Shown here one piece after another: positions 30,503 to 49,638 of a stretch of DNA of 64,000 bases (positions are counted from its first letter, which is position 1; each line of letters begins with the position of its first letter). Origin of the DNA: Rhodobiaceae bacterium. GTDB taxonomy: Bacteria > Pseudomonadota > Alphaproteobacteria > Rhizobiales > Tepidamorphaceae. The stretch covers positions 62,001-126,000 of the forward strand of contig JACKJR010000003.1 of NCBI GenBank assembly GCA_020637855.1. The letters run 5' to 3'. The position numbers and the translations under genes were made by a program. The notes under the pieces were generated by a model. The model did no database searches, was not told where the DNA came from, and saw only the letters and a program-made list of their open reading frames with translations.

Positions 30503-31201
30503 ATGGCGAAGAACGGAAAACGTATCAGCCAGGCGCGTGAAGGCATCGATCGCGGTGTTGCGATTTCGCTCGACGACGCGGTGAAGGCTGTCAAGGCGCG
30601 GGCAACCGCGAAGTTCGACGAGACGGTCGAGGTTGCCATCAATCTCGGCGTTGATCCGCGCCACGCCGACCAGATGGTTCGCGGCGTTTGCAACCTGCCC
30701 AACGGCACTGGCCGTTCGGTTCGCGTTGCGGTGTTCGCGCGCGGCCCGAAAGCCGACGAAGCCAAGGCAGCCGGTGCCGATGTGGTTGGTGCCGAAGACC
30801 TGGTCGAGATCGTGCAGGGCGGCAAGATCGACTTCGACCGTTGCATTGCCACGCCTGACATGATGCCGCTGGTTGGCCGTCTGGGTAAGGTGCTGGGTCC
30901 GCGCGGCATGATGCCGAACCCGAAGGTTGGCACGGTGACCATGGATGTCGCCGCCGCTGTCGGGGCTGCCAAGGGCGGCGCGGTCGAGTTCCGCGTCGAG
31001 AAGGCGGGCATCATTCATGCCGGCGTTGGCAAGGCGAGCTTTGCCGAAGGCGCCCTGGCCGAGAATATCCGTGCCCTTGTCGATGCGGTCATCAAGGCCA
31101 AGCCGACCGGTGCAAAGGGAACCTATCTGAAGCGCATCGCGCTGAGCTCCACCATGGGGCCGGGCGTCAGCGTGGATACGTCCTCCGTCACGCAGGCCTG
31201 A
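30503..31201 (+). CDS. rplA: 50S ribosomal protein L1
   Basis: 232 aa. L1-stalk protein and, in many bacteria, translational repressor of the rplK-rplA message. Conserved blocks: VEVAINLGVDPRHADQMVRG, GRLGKVLGPRGMMPNPKVGT, IHAGVGKASF. Full length, six bases after rplK. Confidence 0.98.
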   Translation: MAKNGKRISQAREGIDRGVAISLDDAVKAVKARATAKFDETVEVAINLGVDPRHADQMVRGVCNLPNGTGRSVRVAVFARGPKADEAKAAGADVVGAEDLVEIVQGGKIDFDRCIATPDMMPLVGRLGKVLGPRGMMPNPKVGTVTMDVAAAVGAAKGGAVEFRVEKAGIIHAGVGKASFAEGALAENIRALVDAVIKAKPTGAKGTYLKRIALSSTMGPGVSVDTSSVTQA

Positions 31202-31647
31202 CGCCTGAAGTGGCAGACACTTAATTTCCGGGCGTTATTCGCACTTCGCGAGGATGCCCGACAAGAATTCCCCCGGTGCATGCAAATGCTTCGGGGGATA
31301 GCCGGAACAAGGGTCTTGCGACTTTTAAGGTCTTAGGGCTTGCGGACCGGCTCCTGTCCGAGATTGCGGGCGCACTTCGTATCAACGGGGTGCTTAATCG
31401 GGTTTTCCGGCCAGCATGAGACGGGGACGAACAGATCAAACGCGGCTTGAGGCCGCAGGAGATTGGTTCGAACCACGTTGCCTCAAGGCGAGCCATGCGC
31501 TGCAAGCGTAAAGCATCGTCCGGCGGGACAGGGACAAGCGTTGCATGGGCCCCGTTTCCGCTTATCCGACGGATGCAGGGCAGGGCTTGTGCGGCAAGTG
31601 CAACCGGCGGCCGTTTTTCGATGCGTGCCGCCAACCGGAGAGAGCAA
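31202..31647 (+). promoter_or_regulatory. rplJL leader region (L10-type autoregulatory leader)
   Basis: 446 bp without a credible gene between rplA and rplJ. It holds a strong hairpin at 31269-31297 (CCCCCG and GCAT arms pairing with ATGC and CGGGGG) and several other GC-rich inverted repeats. In many bacteria this leader binds the L10(L12) complex and represses its own translation. I see the length and structure, not the precise K-turn, and no confident promoter. A long in-frame extension of rplJ into this region is not coding by composition. Confidence 0.5.
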
Positions 31648-32166
31648 GTGGATAGAGCGGAAAAGCAAGAGCTCGTCTCGACGCTCCACGATACGTTCAA
31701 GACGACGGGCGTTGTCGTGGTTGCCCACTATTCCGGCCTGACCGTTGCCGACATGACCGCGTTTCGCGGGCGCATGAAGGAAGCGGGCGCGCAGGTGAAG
31801 GTGGCGAAAAACCGGCTCGCCAAAATTGCTCTTGAAGGCACTGACCTGGCCCATATGGCGCCGCTTTTCGAGGGGCAGACCCTGATCGCCTATTCGGACG
31901 ATCCGGTTGCTGCGCCGAAAGTTGCGACCGACTTTGCCAAGATCAAGGACAAGCTCGTTGTGCTTGGTGGCGGCATGGGGCAGACGGCGCTCGACGCTGA
32001 CGGTGTGAAGGCACTCGCCTCGCTGCCGTCGCTGGACGAGCTGCGTGGCAAGATCGTGGGCATGATTCAGACCCCGGCGACGCGTATCGCGCAGGTCCTC
32101 AGCGCACCAGGCGGGCAGGTTGCCCGTGTCATCCAGGCCTATGCCGACAAGGGCGAGGCGGCGTAA
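31648..32166 (+). CDS. rplJ: 50S ribosomal protein L10
   Basis: 172 aa. DRAEKQELVSTLHDTFKTTG, AHYSGLTVADMTAFR and KNRLAKIAL are typical of L10, which anchors the L7/L12 dimers through its C-terminal helix. The start is a GTG at 31648 with GGAGAGAG upstream; it matches the family N-terminus. An upstream in-frame ATG would add a non-conserved 67-residue extension. Followed by rplL after 63 bp. Confidence 0.97.
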   Translation: MDRAEKQELVSTLHDTFKTTGVVVVAHYSGLTVADMTAFRGRMKEAGAQVKVAKNRLAKIALEGTDLAHMAPLFEGQTLIAYSDDPVAAPKVATDFAKIKDKLVVLGGGMGQTALDADGVKALASLPSLDELRGKIVGMIQTPATRIAQVLSAPGGQVARVIQAYADKGEAA

Positions 32167-32229
32167 CGCCGGTCCTCCCTCTCATTAGGTTTACGACCTA
32201 AGGGTTCGAACTGATCAGGAGCAAAGAAA

Positions 32230-32610
32230 ATGGCTGATCTCGCAAAGATCGTTGAAGACCTTTCCAACCTCACCGTTCTGGAAGCTGCCGAGCTTTCCAA
32301 GATGCTTGAGGAAAAGTGGGGCGTTTCCGCAGCGGCCCCGGTCGCCGTGGCCGCCGTTGCCGGTGGTGGTGACGCCGGTGCCGCGGCAGCCGAAGAGAAG
32401 GACGAATTCGACGTCGTTCTCGCCGAGGCTGGCGCACAGAAGATCAACGTCATCAAGGAAGTCCGTGCGATCACGGGCCTTGGCCTGAAAGAGGCCAAGG
32501 ATCTCGTCGAAGGCGCTCCGAAGCCCGTCAAGGAAGGCGTGGCCAAGGACGAAGCCGAGAAGATCAAGAAGCAGCTCGAAGAGGCAGGCGCCAAAGTCGA
32601 GCTGAAGTAA
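32230..32610 (+). CDS. rplL: 50S ribosomal protein L7/L12
   Basis: 126 aa. N-terminal dimerisation domain (LAKIVEDLSNLTVLEAAELS), an Ala/Gly hinge (VAAVAGGGDAGAAAAEEK), and the conserved C-terminal factor-binding domain (KINVIKEVRAITGLGLKEAK). It recruits EF-Tu and EF-G to the ribosome. Confidence 0.98.
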   Translation: MADLAKIVEDLSNLTVLEAAELSKMLEEKWGVSAAAPVAVAAVAGGGDAGAAAAEEKDEFDVVLAEAGAQKINVIKEVRAITGLGLKEAKDLVEGAPKPVKEGVAKDEAEKIKKQLEEAGAKVELK

Positions 32611-32950
32611 TGCGGTTTGAAGTCCCGGCGGCACGCTGCCGGGACTTCCCCGCCGCATTACCGTGTGGGGGAGGGCGTGGCGTTTCGCAAGAGGCCTTGC
32701 GAAACGGCATGTCCGTCTTCGCGTTTCAGGCCAGGTGTTGCGCAATGGCGCAGCGGGCGGCCTGAAGAAACAGGTGTGGCGTTCGGGAATTTCGCTGCCG
32801 CGTTGCGATTGGCGCGTGGCGGCAAGGGGCGGAGAGCCCCGGCCCGTCGGTTATGGCATCGGGAATGAAGATGCTTGAGCGGCGGGGAATACGTGTCGAG
32901 TAGATAACGGGTCTTCCGGCCCAAAACAGCGATACTCCAAAGGAGTGACG
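32611..32950 (+). promoter_or_regulatory. rplL-rpoB spacer with attenuator hairpin
   Basis: 340 bp without a gene. A perfect 10-bp stem at 32620-32647 (AAGTCCCGGC / GCCGGGACTT) starts 9 bases past the rplL stop, followed by a C-rich rather than T-rich tract. This is the position of the partial attenuator that sets the ratio of ribosomal protein to RNA polymerase transcripts in other proteobacteria. I cannot point to an RNase III site or a promoter in the remainder. Confidence 0.55.
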
Positions 32951-37087
<4,137 letters not shown>

Positions 37088-37187
37088 GCGCGGAAACACG
37101 CAACAGGCAGCAGCGGACACATAAATCTTTACGCGACGGGACACCGGCATGACGCTGGTGCTCCCCGAGCGGCACAAGGAGACCAGG

Positions 37188-41375
<4,188 letters not shown>

Positions 41376-41413
41376 GGCAGATTCGCTTTCCGAAACGCGT
41401 AGAACATTCAAAA

Positions 41414-41438
41414 GGGCCGCTTCACGCGGCCCTTTTTT
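41414..41438 (+). terminator. Rho-independent terminator after rpoC
   Basis: Stem GGGCCGC (41414-41420), loop TTCAC, stem GCGGCCC (41426-41432), then TTTTTT. It ends the rplKAJL-rpoBC unit before the str operon promoter. Confidence 0.93.
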
Positions 41439-41533
41439 GCATTTTACGGCAGTTACCGGCCTTGAGCGTTAAGAAGGATTCGAATCTGTCGCTAGAGCCC
41501 GCCAAAAGGTTGAAAAATTGCGCTTCAGCCCTG

Positions 41534-41562
41534 TTGACGGGGTGGGGTGCGATGAGTATGTT
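41534..41562 (+). promoter_or_regulatory. Promoter of the str (rpsL) operon
   Basis: -35 TTGACG (41534-41539), a 17-base spacer and -10 TATGTT (41557-41562). The start would be near 41569, giving a leader of about 250 bases before rpsL. The 383 bp between the rpoC terminator and rpsL hold no gene. Confidence 0.68.
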
Positions 41563-41710
41563 CCGCGCACTTTCAGCGACTGGTGGTAAGCCAATTCCTT
41601 TCGCGACCGACACGGACGTGAAATCAAGGGCTTAAACGCTGTCGCCGCGTAAGCGAAGACAGAAACGAAGTCATGAACCGGTTCCGCCGGGTCCTCTGCG
41701 TTTCGATGTT

Positions 41711-41741
41711 GCCCCGGGGATTTCCCCGATCGGGCCTTTTT
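41711..41741 (+). terminator. Terminator-like hairpin in the rpsL leader
   Basis: GCCCCGGGGA (41711-41720) folds back on TCCCCGATCGGGC with a small internal bulge and is followed by CTTTTT. It lies downstream of the str promoter and upstream of rpsL, so it would act as an attenuator within the leader. Confidence 0.5.
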
Positions 41742-41821
41742 CGTTTGTTGGCGCGCTGAAGGAAATGACATCTGAACGGGTGGCTGCAGGGGCCGCCCGC
41801 CAAGGAGAGACGTTCAAGCCG

Positions 41822-42193
41822 ATGCCGACGATCCAGCAGCTGATCCGGAAGCCGCGCAACGACAAGCCGCGGCGCAACAAGGTTCCCGCGATGGAGGCAT
41901 GCCCGCAGAAGCGCGGCGTGTGCACCCGCGTCTACACGACCACGCCGAAGAAGCCGAACTCGGCGCTCCGCAAGGTCGCGAAGATCCGCCTCACCAACGG
42001 GTTTGAGGTGATCGGCTATATCCCCGGTGAGGGGCACAACCTGCAGGAGCACTCCGTGGTCATGATCCGCGGCGGCCGCGTCAAGGATCTTCCCGGCGTG
42101 CGCTACCACATCATCCGCGGCGTGCTGGACACGCAGGGCGTCAAGGACCGCAAGCAGCGCCGCTCGAAGTACGGCGCCAAGCGTCCGAAGTAA
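41822..42193 (+). CDS. rpsL: 30S ribosomal protein S12
   Basis: 123 aa. TTTPKKPNSALRKVAKIRL and GEGHNLQEHSVVMIRGGRVK carry the lysines equivalent to K43 and K88, i.e. the streptomycin-sensitive form. S12 monitors decoding accuracy. The ATG at 41822 gives the standard MPTIQQLIRKPR start; the 19-codon upstream extension is not conserved. Confidence 0.98.
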   Translation: MPTIQQLIRKPRNDKPRRNKVPAMEACPQKRGVCTRVYTTTPKKPNSALRKVAKIRLTNGFEVIGYIPGEGHNLQEHSVVMIRGGRVKDLPGVRYHIIRGVLDTQGVKDRKQRRSKYGAKRPK

Positions 42194-42236
42194 GCCGCCC
42201 GGTTTAAAGAAGATTTAGGCGAGAAGGTCGAGATAC

Positions 42237-42707
42237 ATGTCGCGTCGTCGTCAGGCTGAAAAACGCGAGATCCTGCCGGATCCGAAATTCGGGGACATCG
42301 TGGTCACCAAGTTCATGAACTCGGTGATGCGCGATGGCAAAAAGTCGGTTGCCGAAAGCATCGTCTATGATGCGTTCGAGCAGATCGAGAGCAAGGCCAA
42401 GGCAGACCCGCTTGGCGTTTTCCATCAGGCGCTCGACAACGTGATGCCGTCCGTCGAGGTGCGTTCGCGCCGTGTCGGTGGTGCCACCTACCAGGTTCCG
42501 GTCGAGGTTCGCTCCGAGCGCAAGCAGGCGCTGGCGATCCGCTGGCTGATCGCGGCTGCGCGCAACCGCAACGAGCGCACCATGACCGACCGTCTGTCGG
42601 GCGAGCTGCTCGACGCTTTCAACAACCGCGGCACAGCCGTGAAGAAGCGCGAAGACACGCACCGCATGGCGGAAGCCAACCGCGCTTTCTCGCACTACCG
42701 CTGGTAA
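42237..42707 (+). CDS. rpsG: 30S ribosomal protein S7
   Basis: 156 aa, full length. MSRRRQAEKREILPDPKFGD and GGATYQVPVEVRSERKQALA are diagnostic. S7 nucleates the 30S head and, in enterobacteria, represses the str operon. 22 bp before fusA. Confidence 0.98.
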   Translation: MSRRRQAEKREILPDPKFGDIVVTKFMNSVMRDGKKSVAESIVYDAFEQIESKAKADPLGVFHQALDNVMPSVEVRSRRVGGATYQVPVEVRSERKQALAIRWLIAAARNRNERTMTDRLSGELLDAFNNRGTAVKKREDTHRMAEANRAFSHYRW

Positions 42708-42729
42708 CCGGACTTTTCGGAGAGCCCCC

Positions 42730-44805
<2,076 letters not shown>

Positions 44806-44862
44806 GCGGTCTGAGACAAGAGTTCAACCACGAGAGATATTCGGTAGAGACGGAGAAAACCC

Positions 44863-46038
44863 ATGGGTAAGGCGAAGTTTGAGCGGAACAAGCCGCATGT
44901 GAACGTTGGCACGATTGGCCACGTTGACCATGGCAAGACGACGCTGACGGCTGCGATCACGAAGTATTTTGGCGAGTTCAAGGCGTACGACCAGATCGAC
45001 GCCGCGCCCGAGGAGAAGGCGCGCGGCATCACGATCTCGACGGCGCATGTCGAGTACGAGACGGAAGCGCGCCACTACGCGCACGTCGACTGCCCCGGCC
45101 ACGCCGACTACGTGAAGAACATGATCACGGGTGCCGCCCAGATGGACGGCGCGATCCTGGTTGTTTCGGCCGCGGACGGCCCGATGCCGCAGACGCGCGA
45201 GCACATCCTGCTGGCGCGCCAGGTCGGCGTTCCGGCGATCGTCGTTTTCATGAACAAGGTCGACCAGGTCGACGACGAGGAGCTTCTGGAGCTCGTCGAG
45301 CTGGAGATTCGCGAGCTTCTGTCTTCCTACGAGTTCCCCGGCGACGACATTCCGATCGTCAAGGGCTCGGCGCTGGTTGCGCTCGAGGACGGCGACAAGA
45401 AGATCGGCGAAGACGCGATCCGCGAGCTGATGGCGCAGGTCGATGCCTACATCCCGACGCCTGAGCGTCCGGTTGACCAGCCGTTCCTGATGCCGATCGA
45501 GGACGTGTTCTCGATTTCCGGCCGCGGCACGGTTGTGACGGGCCGCGTCGAGCGCGGTATCATCAAGGTCGGCGAGGAAATCGAGATCGTTGGCATCAAG
45601 CCGACGACGAAGACGACCTGCACGGGCGTCGAGATGTTCCGCAAGCTGCTCGACCAGGGCCAGGCGGGCGACAACATCGGCGCGCTGCTGCGCGGCGTTG
45701 AGCGCGAGGGCGTCGAGCGCGGTCAGGTTCTGTGCAAGCCGGGTTCGGTGACGCCGCACACGAAGTTCAAGGCGGAGGCCTACATCCTGACGAAGGAGGA
45801 GGGCGGGCGCCACACGCCGTTCTTCACCAACTACCGTCCGCAGTTCTATTTCCGCACCACCGACGTGACCGGTGTTGTGACGCTGCCGGATGGCGTGGAG
45901 ATGGTGATGCCGGGCGACAATGTCGCGATGGAAGTCAACCTGATCGTCCCGATCGCGATGGAAGAGAAGCTGCGCTTCGCCATCCGCGAAGGTGGACGCA
46001 CGGTTGGTGCAGGCGTCGTCGCCAGCATCATCGAGTAA
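44863..46038 (+). CDS. tuf: Translation elongation factor Tu (copy 2)
   Basis: 391 aa, same protein as the copy at 24221 except residue 2 (Gly instead of Ala). This is the str-operon copy, between fusA and rpsJ, the ancestral position. The DNA differs from copy 1 at only about eight silent sites plus codon 2, while the flanks are unrelated, which indicates ongoing gene conversion over the coding sequence. Confidence 0.99.
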   Translation: MGKAKFERNKPHVNVGTIGHVDHGKTTLTAAITKYFGEFKAYDQIDAAPEEKARGITISTAHVEYETEARHYAHVDCPGHADYVKNMITGAAQMDGAILVVSAADGPMPQTREHILLARQVGVPAIVVFMNKVDQVDDEELLELVELEIRELLSSYEFPGDDIPIVKGSALVALEDGDKKIGEDAIRELMAQVDAYIPTPERPVDQPFLMPIEDVFSISGRGTVVTGRVERGIIKVGEEIEIVGIKPTTKTTCTGVEMFRKLLDQGQAGDNIGALLRGVEREGVERGQVLCKPGSVTPHTKFKAEAYILTKEEGGRHTPFFTNYRPQFYFRTTDVTGVVTLPDGVEMVMPGDNVAMEVNLIVPIAMEEKLRFAIREGGRTVGAGVVASIIE

Positions 46039-46117
46039 CGACCTTTAGTAATCCGGGCGGTGTCGGCCCCAAGCCGGCACCGTCCGTTTCGATCAACCCG
46101 TTTGGGACTGAATTCCG

Positions 46118-46426
46118 ATGAACGGTCAGAATATCCGCATCCGGCTCAAGGCCTTCGATCATCGCGTGCTCGATAACTCGACGCGTGAAATCGTCAACAC
46201 GGCCCGACGGACCGGCGCCCAGGTTCGCGGCCCAATTCCGCTGCCGACGCGCATCGAGCGTTTCACGGTGAACCGCTCGCCGCACGTCGACAAGAAAAGC
46301 CGTGAGCAGTTTGAAATGCGGACCCACAAGCGGCTGCTCGATATCGTTGATCCCACCCCGCAAACCGTGGACGCGCTGATGAAGCTCGACCTCGCCGCGG
46401 GCGTGGACGTCGAAATCAAGCTCTAA
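46118..46426 (+). CDS. rpsJ: 30S ribosomal protein S10 (NusE)
   Basis: 102 aa. NIRIRLKAFDHRVLDNSTRE and GPIPLPTRIERFTVNRSPHV are diagnostic. S10 also acts as NusE in antitermination and couples NusG to the ribosome. First gene of the S10 cluster, 79 bp after tuf, with no terminator seen between. Confidence 0.98.
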   Translation: MNGQNIRIRLKAFDHRVLDNSTREIVNTARRTGAQVRGPIPLPTRIERFTVNRSPHVDKKSREQFEMRTHKRLLDIVDPTPQTVDALMKLDLAAGVDVEIKL

Positions 46427-46448
46427 GCCGGAAAGAAACGAGTTAGCC

Positions 46449-47198
46449 ATGCGCTCAGGATTGATCGCGCAGAAGCTGGGCATGACCCGGATCTTCACCG
46501 AGGAGGGGGAACATATCCCCGTCACGGTATTGAAGGTCGAACAGTGCCAGGTCGTTGCGCAGCGGACCGAAGACAAGAACGGCTACACAGCGCTTCAGCT
46601 GGGTGTCGGCCAGAAGAAGGCGAAGAATACGGCGCGCGCCGAGCGCGGTCATTTCGCCGTCGCCAAGGTCGAGCCCAAGCGCAAGCTGGCCGAATTCCGG
46701 GTTTCGCCGGACAACATGATCGATGTCGGCGCCGAGCTGACCGCGGACCACTTCGTTGCCGGCCAGTTCGTCGATGCGACGGGAACCTCCACGGGCAAGG
46801 GTTTTGCCGGTGCGATGAAGCGGCACAACTTCGGCGGCCTGCGCGCTTCGCACGGTGTTTCGATCTCGCACCGCAGCCATGGTTCGACGGGTAACTCCCA
46901 GGACCCGGGCAAGGTGTTCAAGGGCAAGAAGATGGCCGGTCACATGGGCGCGACCCGTGTCACCACGCAGAACCTGCAGGTGGTGCGCACCGATGCCGAT
47001 CGCGGCCTGATCATGATCAAGGGCGCCGTGCCGGGCACCAAGGGCGGTTTCGTTCTGCTCAGCGATGCGATCAAGCGCAAGCTGCCGGATGATGTGCCGT
47101 TCCCCGGTGCGTTTCGCGGTGGCAATGGTGTCGGGGCTGCGGTTGCCGAAGCACCTGCTGCCGAGACGGTTGAAGCCGCCGGGTCGGAGGAAGCATGA
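46449..47198 (+). CDS. rplC: 50S ribosomal protein L3
   Basis: 249 aa. MRSGLIAQKLGMTRIFTEEG, RHNFGGLRASHGVSISHRSH and GKKMAGHMGATRVTTQNLQV mark L3, including the loop that reaches the peptidyl-transferase centre. The C-terminus carries an Ala/Glu-rich tail (AVAEAPAAETVEAAGSEEA) common in alphaproteobacteria. Its stop overlaps the start of rplD. Confidence 0.98.
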   Translation: MRSGLIAQKLGMTRIFTEEGEHIPVTVLKVEQCQVVAQRTEDKNGYTALQLGVGQKKAKNTARAERGHFAVAKVEPKRKLAEFRVSPDNMIDVGAELTADHFVAGQFVDATGTSTGKGFAGAMKRHNFGGLRASHGVSISHRSHGSTGNSQDPGKVFKGKKMAGHMGATRVTTQNLQVVRTDADRGLIMIKGAVPGTKGGFVLLSDAIKRKLPDDVPFPGAFRGGNGVGAAVAEAPAAETVEAAGSEEA

Positions 47199-47818
47199 TG
47201 AAACTCGACGTCATTTCCCTTGACGGCAAGAAGGCCGGCTCGATCGATCTTGAAGATGGCATCTTCGGTCTCGACCCGCGCGCCGACCTGATCCAGCGCA
47301 TGGTCCGCTATCAGCTGGCCAAGCGTCAGGCAGGTACGCACAAGGTCAAGAACCGTGACGAGATTTCGCGCACGGGCACCAAGATGTTCAAACAGAAGGG
47401 CACCGGCCGTGCGCGTCATGGTTCGGCCCGCGTTTCCCAGTTCCGCGGCGGTGGCCGTGCGTTTGGTCCGGTCGTGCGCAGCCATGCCCACGATCTGCCG
47501 AAGAAGGTCCGTGCGCTGGCTCTGAAGCATGCGCTGTCGACCAAGGCCAAGGCATCTGAACTGATCATCGTTGAGAACGTCGAGCTGAAGGACGCCAAGA
47601 CGAAGGCGCTTTCGGGCACGCTCTCGAAGCTCGGGCTTTCGTCCGCGCTGGTGATCGACGGGGCGGAAGTGAACGGCAACTTCAAGCTTGCCGCGCGCAA
47701 CATTCCGCATCTCGATGTGCTGCCGGTTCAGGGCATCAACGTTTACGACATCCTGCGCCGCGAGAAGCTCGTGCTGACCCGCGCCGCCGTGGATGCGCTG
47801 AAGGAGCGCCTGAAATGA
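47198..47818 (+). CDS. rplD: 50S ribosomal protein L4
   Basis: 206 aa. The tunnel-loop region KMFKQKGTGRARHGSARVSQ and RGGGRAFGPVVRSHAHDLPK are intact. Two ATGs stand in tandem (47195 and 47198); the second is better spaced from GGAGG, so it is used here. L4 regulates the S10 operon in enterobacteria; no such leader is evident upstream of rpsJ. Confidence 0.97.
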   Translation: MKLDVISLDGKKAGSIDLEDGIFGLDPRADLIQRMVRYQLAKRQAGTHKVKNRDEISRTGTKMFKQKGTGRARHGSARVSQFRGGGRAFGPVVRSHAHDLPKKVRALALKHALSTKAKASELIIVENVELKDAKTKALSGTLSKLGLSSALVIDGAEVNGNFKLAARNIPHLDVLPVQGINVYDILRREKLVLTRAAVDALKERLK

Positions 47819-48111
47819 GCACCGAAACGCGGCACTACGATGTGATCGTCGCTCCGGTGATCACTGAAAAGGCGACGATGGCGTCTGAAAGCAACCAGGT
47901 TGTGTTCAAGGTTGCGCCCGATGCCACGAAGCCGGCGATCAAATCTGCTGTCGAGGCGCTGTTCGGCGTCAAGGTCAAGGCCGTCAACACCCTTGTTCGC
48001 AAGGGCAAGGTGAAGCGGTTCCGTGGCCGGATCGGCAAGCAGAACGACCTGAAAAAAGCGATCGTGACCCTCGAAGAGGGCCATTCGATCGACGTGACGA
48101 CAGGCCTCTGA
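47815..48111 (+). CDS. rplW: 50S ribosomal protein L23
   Basis: 98 aa. YDVIVAPVITEKATMASESN and KAVNTLVRKGKVKRFRGRIG. L23 lies at the exit tunnel and docks trigger factor and SRP. The start overlaps the rplD stop by 4 bp (ATGA). Confidence 0.98.
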   Translation: MSTETRHYDVIVAPVITEKATMASESNQVVFKVAPDATKPAIKSAVEALFGVKVKAVNTLVRKGKVKRFRGRIGKQNDLKKAIVTLEEGHSIDVTTGL

Positions 48112-48128
48112 GGGGCGGGAAGCGCGTT

Positions 48129-48971
48129 ATGGCACTGAAGAAATACAATCCGAAGACGCCGGGCCTGCGCCAGCTCGTGATCGTGGACCGGTCGCAGCTG
48201 TGGAAGGGTGATCCGGAGAAGACTCTCACGGAAGGCCTGACCAAGAAGGGCGGGCGCAACAACACCGGACGCATCACGGCGCGTCGGCGCGGTGGCGGCC
48301 ATAAGCGGCTGTACCGCATGGTCGACTTCAAGCGCCGCAAGGCGGACGTGCCGGGCACGGTGGAGCGTCTTGAGTACGATCCCAACCGCACGGCGTTCAT
48401 CGCGCTTATCGCCTATGAAGATGGCGAGAAGTCCTACATCCTGGCGCCGCAGCGTCTGTCGGTCGGTGACACGGTCGTTTCCGGCGAGCAGGTCGACGTG
48501 AAGCCGGGCAACGCGATGCCGCTGGCCAGCATCCCGATCGGCACGATCGTGCACAATGTCGAGATGAAGCCGGAGAAGGGTGGTCAGATTGCCCGTTCCG
48601 CCGGCACCTATGTCCAGCTCGTGGGCCGTGACCAGGGTTATGCGATCCTGCGCCTGAACTCGGGCGAGCAGCGCCGCGTTTCGGCCCGCTGCATGGCCAC
48701 CATCGGTGCGGTTTCGAACCCGGACCACATGAACACCAACATGGGCAAGGCGGGACGTCACCGCTGGGTCGGCAAGCGCCCGTCCGTTCGCGGTGTTGTT
48801 ATGAACCCGGTCGATCACCCGCATGGCGGTGGTGAAGGCCGCACCTCGGGCGGCCGTCATCCGGTTACGCCGTGGGGCAAGCCGACGAAGGGCAAGCGGA
48901 CGCGCAATAACAAGGCGACCGACAAGTTCATCGTCCGCAGCCGCCATCTGGCCAAGAAGAAACGGGGTTAA
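48129..48971 (+). CDS. rplB: 50S ribosomal protein L2
   Basis: 280 aa. The C-terminal MNPVDHPHGGGEGRTSGGRH block with the functionally critical His is present, as are RITARRRGGGHKRLYRMVDF and the OB-fold core. L2 is essential for subunit joining and peptidyl transfer. Confidence 0.98.
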   Translation: MALKKYNPKTPGLRQLVIVDRSQLWKGDPEKTLTEGLTKKGGRNNTGRITARRRGGGHKRLYRMVDFKRRKADVPGTVERLEYDPNRTAFIALIAYEDGEKSYILAPQRLSVGDTVVSGEQVDVKPGNAMPLASIPIGTIVHNVEMKPEKGGQIARSAGTYVQLVGRDQGYAILRLNSGEQRRVSARCMATIGAVSNPDHMNTNMGKAGRHRWVGKRPSVRGVVMNPVDHPHGGGEGRTSGGRHPVTPWGKPTKGKRTRNNKATDKFIVRSRHLAKKKRG

Positions 48972-48976
48972 GCGTC

Positions 48977-49255
48977 ATGGCGCGTTCCGTATGGAAAGGT
49001 CCGTTCGTCGACGGTTATCTGCTTAAGAAAGCAGAGACCGTGCGTAGTTCCGGACGCAAGGAAGTCATCAAGATGTGGAGCCGCCGCTCCACCATCCTGC
49101 CGCAGTTCGTCGGTCTGACGTTCGGCGTCTACAACGGCCAGAAGCACGTTCCGGTGCTGGTGACCGAAGACATGATCGGTCACAAGTTCGGCGAGTTCTC
49201 GCCGAGCCGCACCTATTACGGCCACGCCGCCGACAAGAAGGCGAAGAGGAAGTAA
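48977..49255 (+). CDS. rpsS: 30S ribosomal protein S19
   Basis: 92 aa. MARSVWKGPFVDGYLLKKAE and ITEDM-like segment VLVTEDMIGHKFGEFSPSRT. It forms a head complex with S13. 5 bp after rplB and 2 bp before rplV. Confidence 0.98.
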   Translation: MARSVWKGPFVDGYLLKKAETVRSSGRKEVIKMWSRRSTILPQFVGLTFGVYNGQKHVPVLVTEDMIGHKFGEFSPSRTYYGHAADKKAKRK

Positions 49256-49257
49256 CG

Positions 49258-49638
49258 ATGGGCAAGCAGGCGACACCACGTGCGCTGGCTGACAACGAGG
49301 CCAAGGCGGTTGCGCGCAATCTGCGCGTCAGCCCGCAGAAGCTGAACCTCGTTGCGCAGCTCATTCGCGGCAAGAAGGTCGATAAGGCTTTGGCCGATCT
49401 GACCTTCTCTGAGAAGCGGATTGCGCGGGAAGTGAAGAAGACGCTGGAATCGGCGATCGCGAATGCGGAAAACAACCATTCGCTCGACGTCGATGACCTG
49501 ATCGTCGCGGAAGCGTTCGTCGGCAAGTCGCTGGTGATGAAGCGCTTCACGCCGCGCGCCCGCGGGCGTGTCGGGCGGATCATGAAGCCGTTTGCAAATC
49601 TCACGATTGTCGTGCGCCAGGTCGAGGAGGCTGCCTGA
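49258..49638 (+). CDS. rplV: 50S ribosomal protein L22
   Basis: 126 aa. ARNLRVSPQKLNLVAQLIRG and the beta-hairpin end RGRVGRIMKPFANLTIVVRQ. Lines the exit tunnel near the macrolide site. The start at 49258 gives the family N-terminus; a longer frame overlapping rpsS is rejected. The stop overlaps the rpsC start by 1 bp. Confidence 0.97.
   Translation: MGKQATPRALADNEAKAVARNLRVSPQKLNLVAQLIRGKKVDKALADLTFSEKRIAREVKKTLESAIANAENNHSLDVDDLIVAEAFVGKSLVMKRFTPRARGRVGRIMKPFANLTIVVRQVEEAA

Noticed and set aside
31447..31647. N-terminal extension of rplJ by 67 residues
   Set aside because: The sequence is not L10-like, overlaps the structured leader, and the GTG at 31648 with GGAGAGAG matches the family start.
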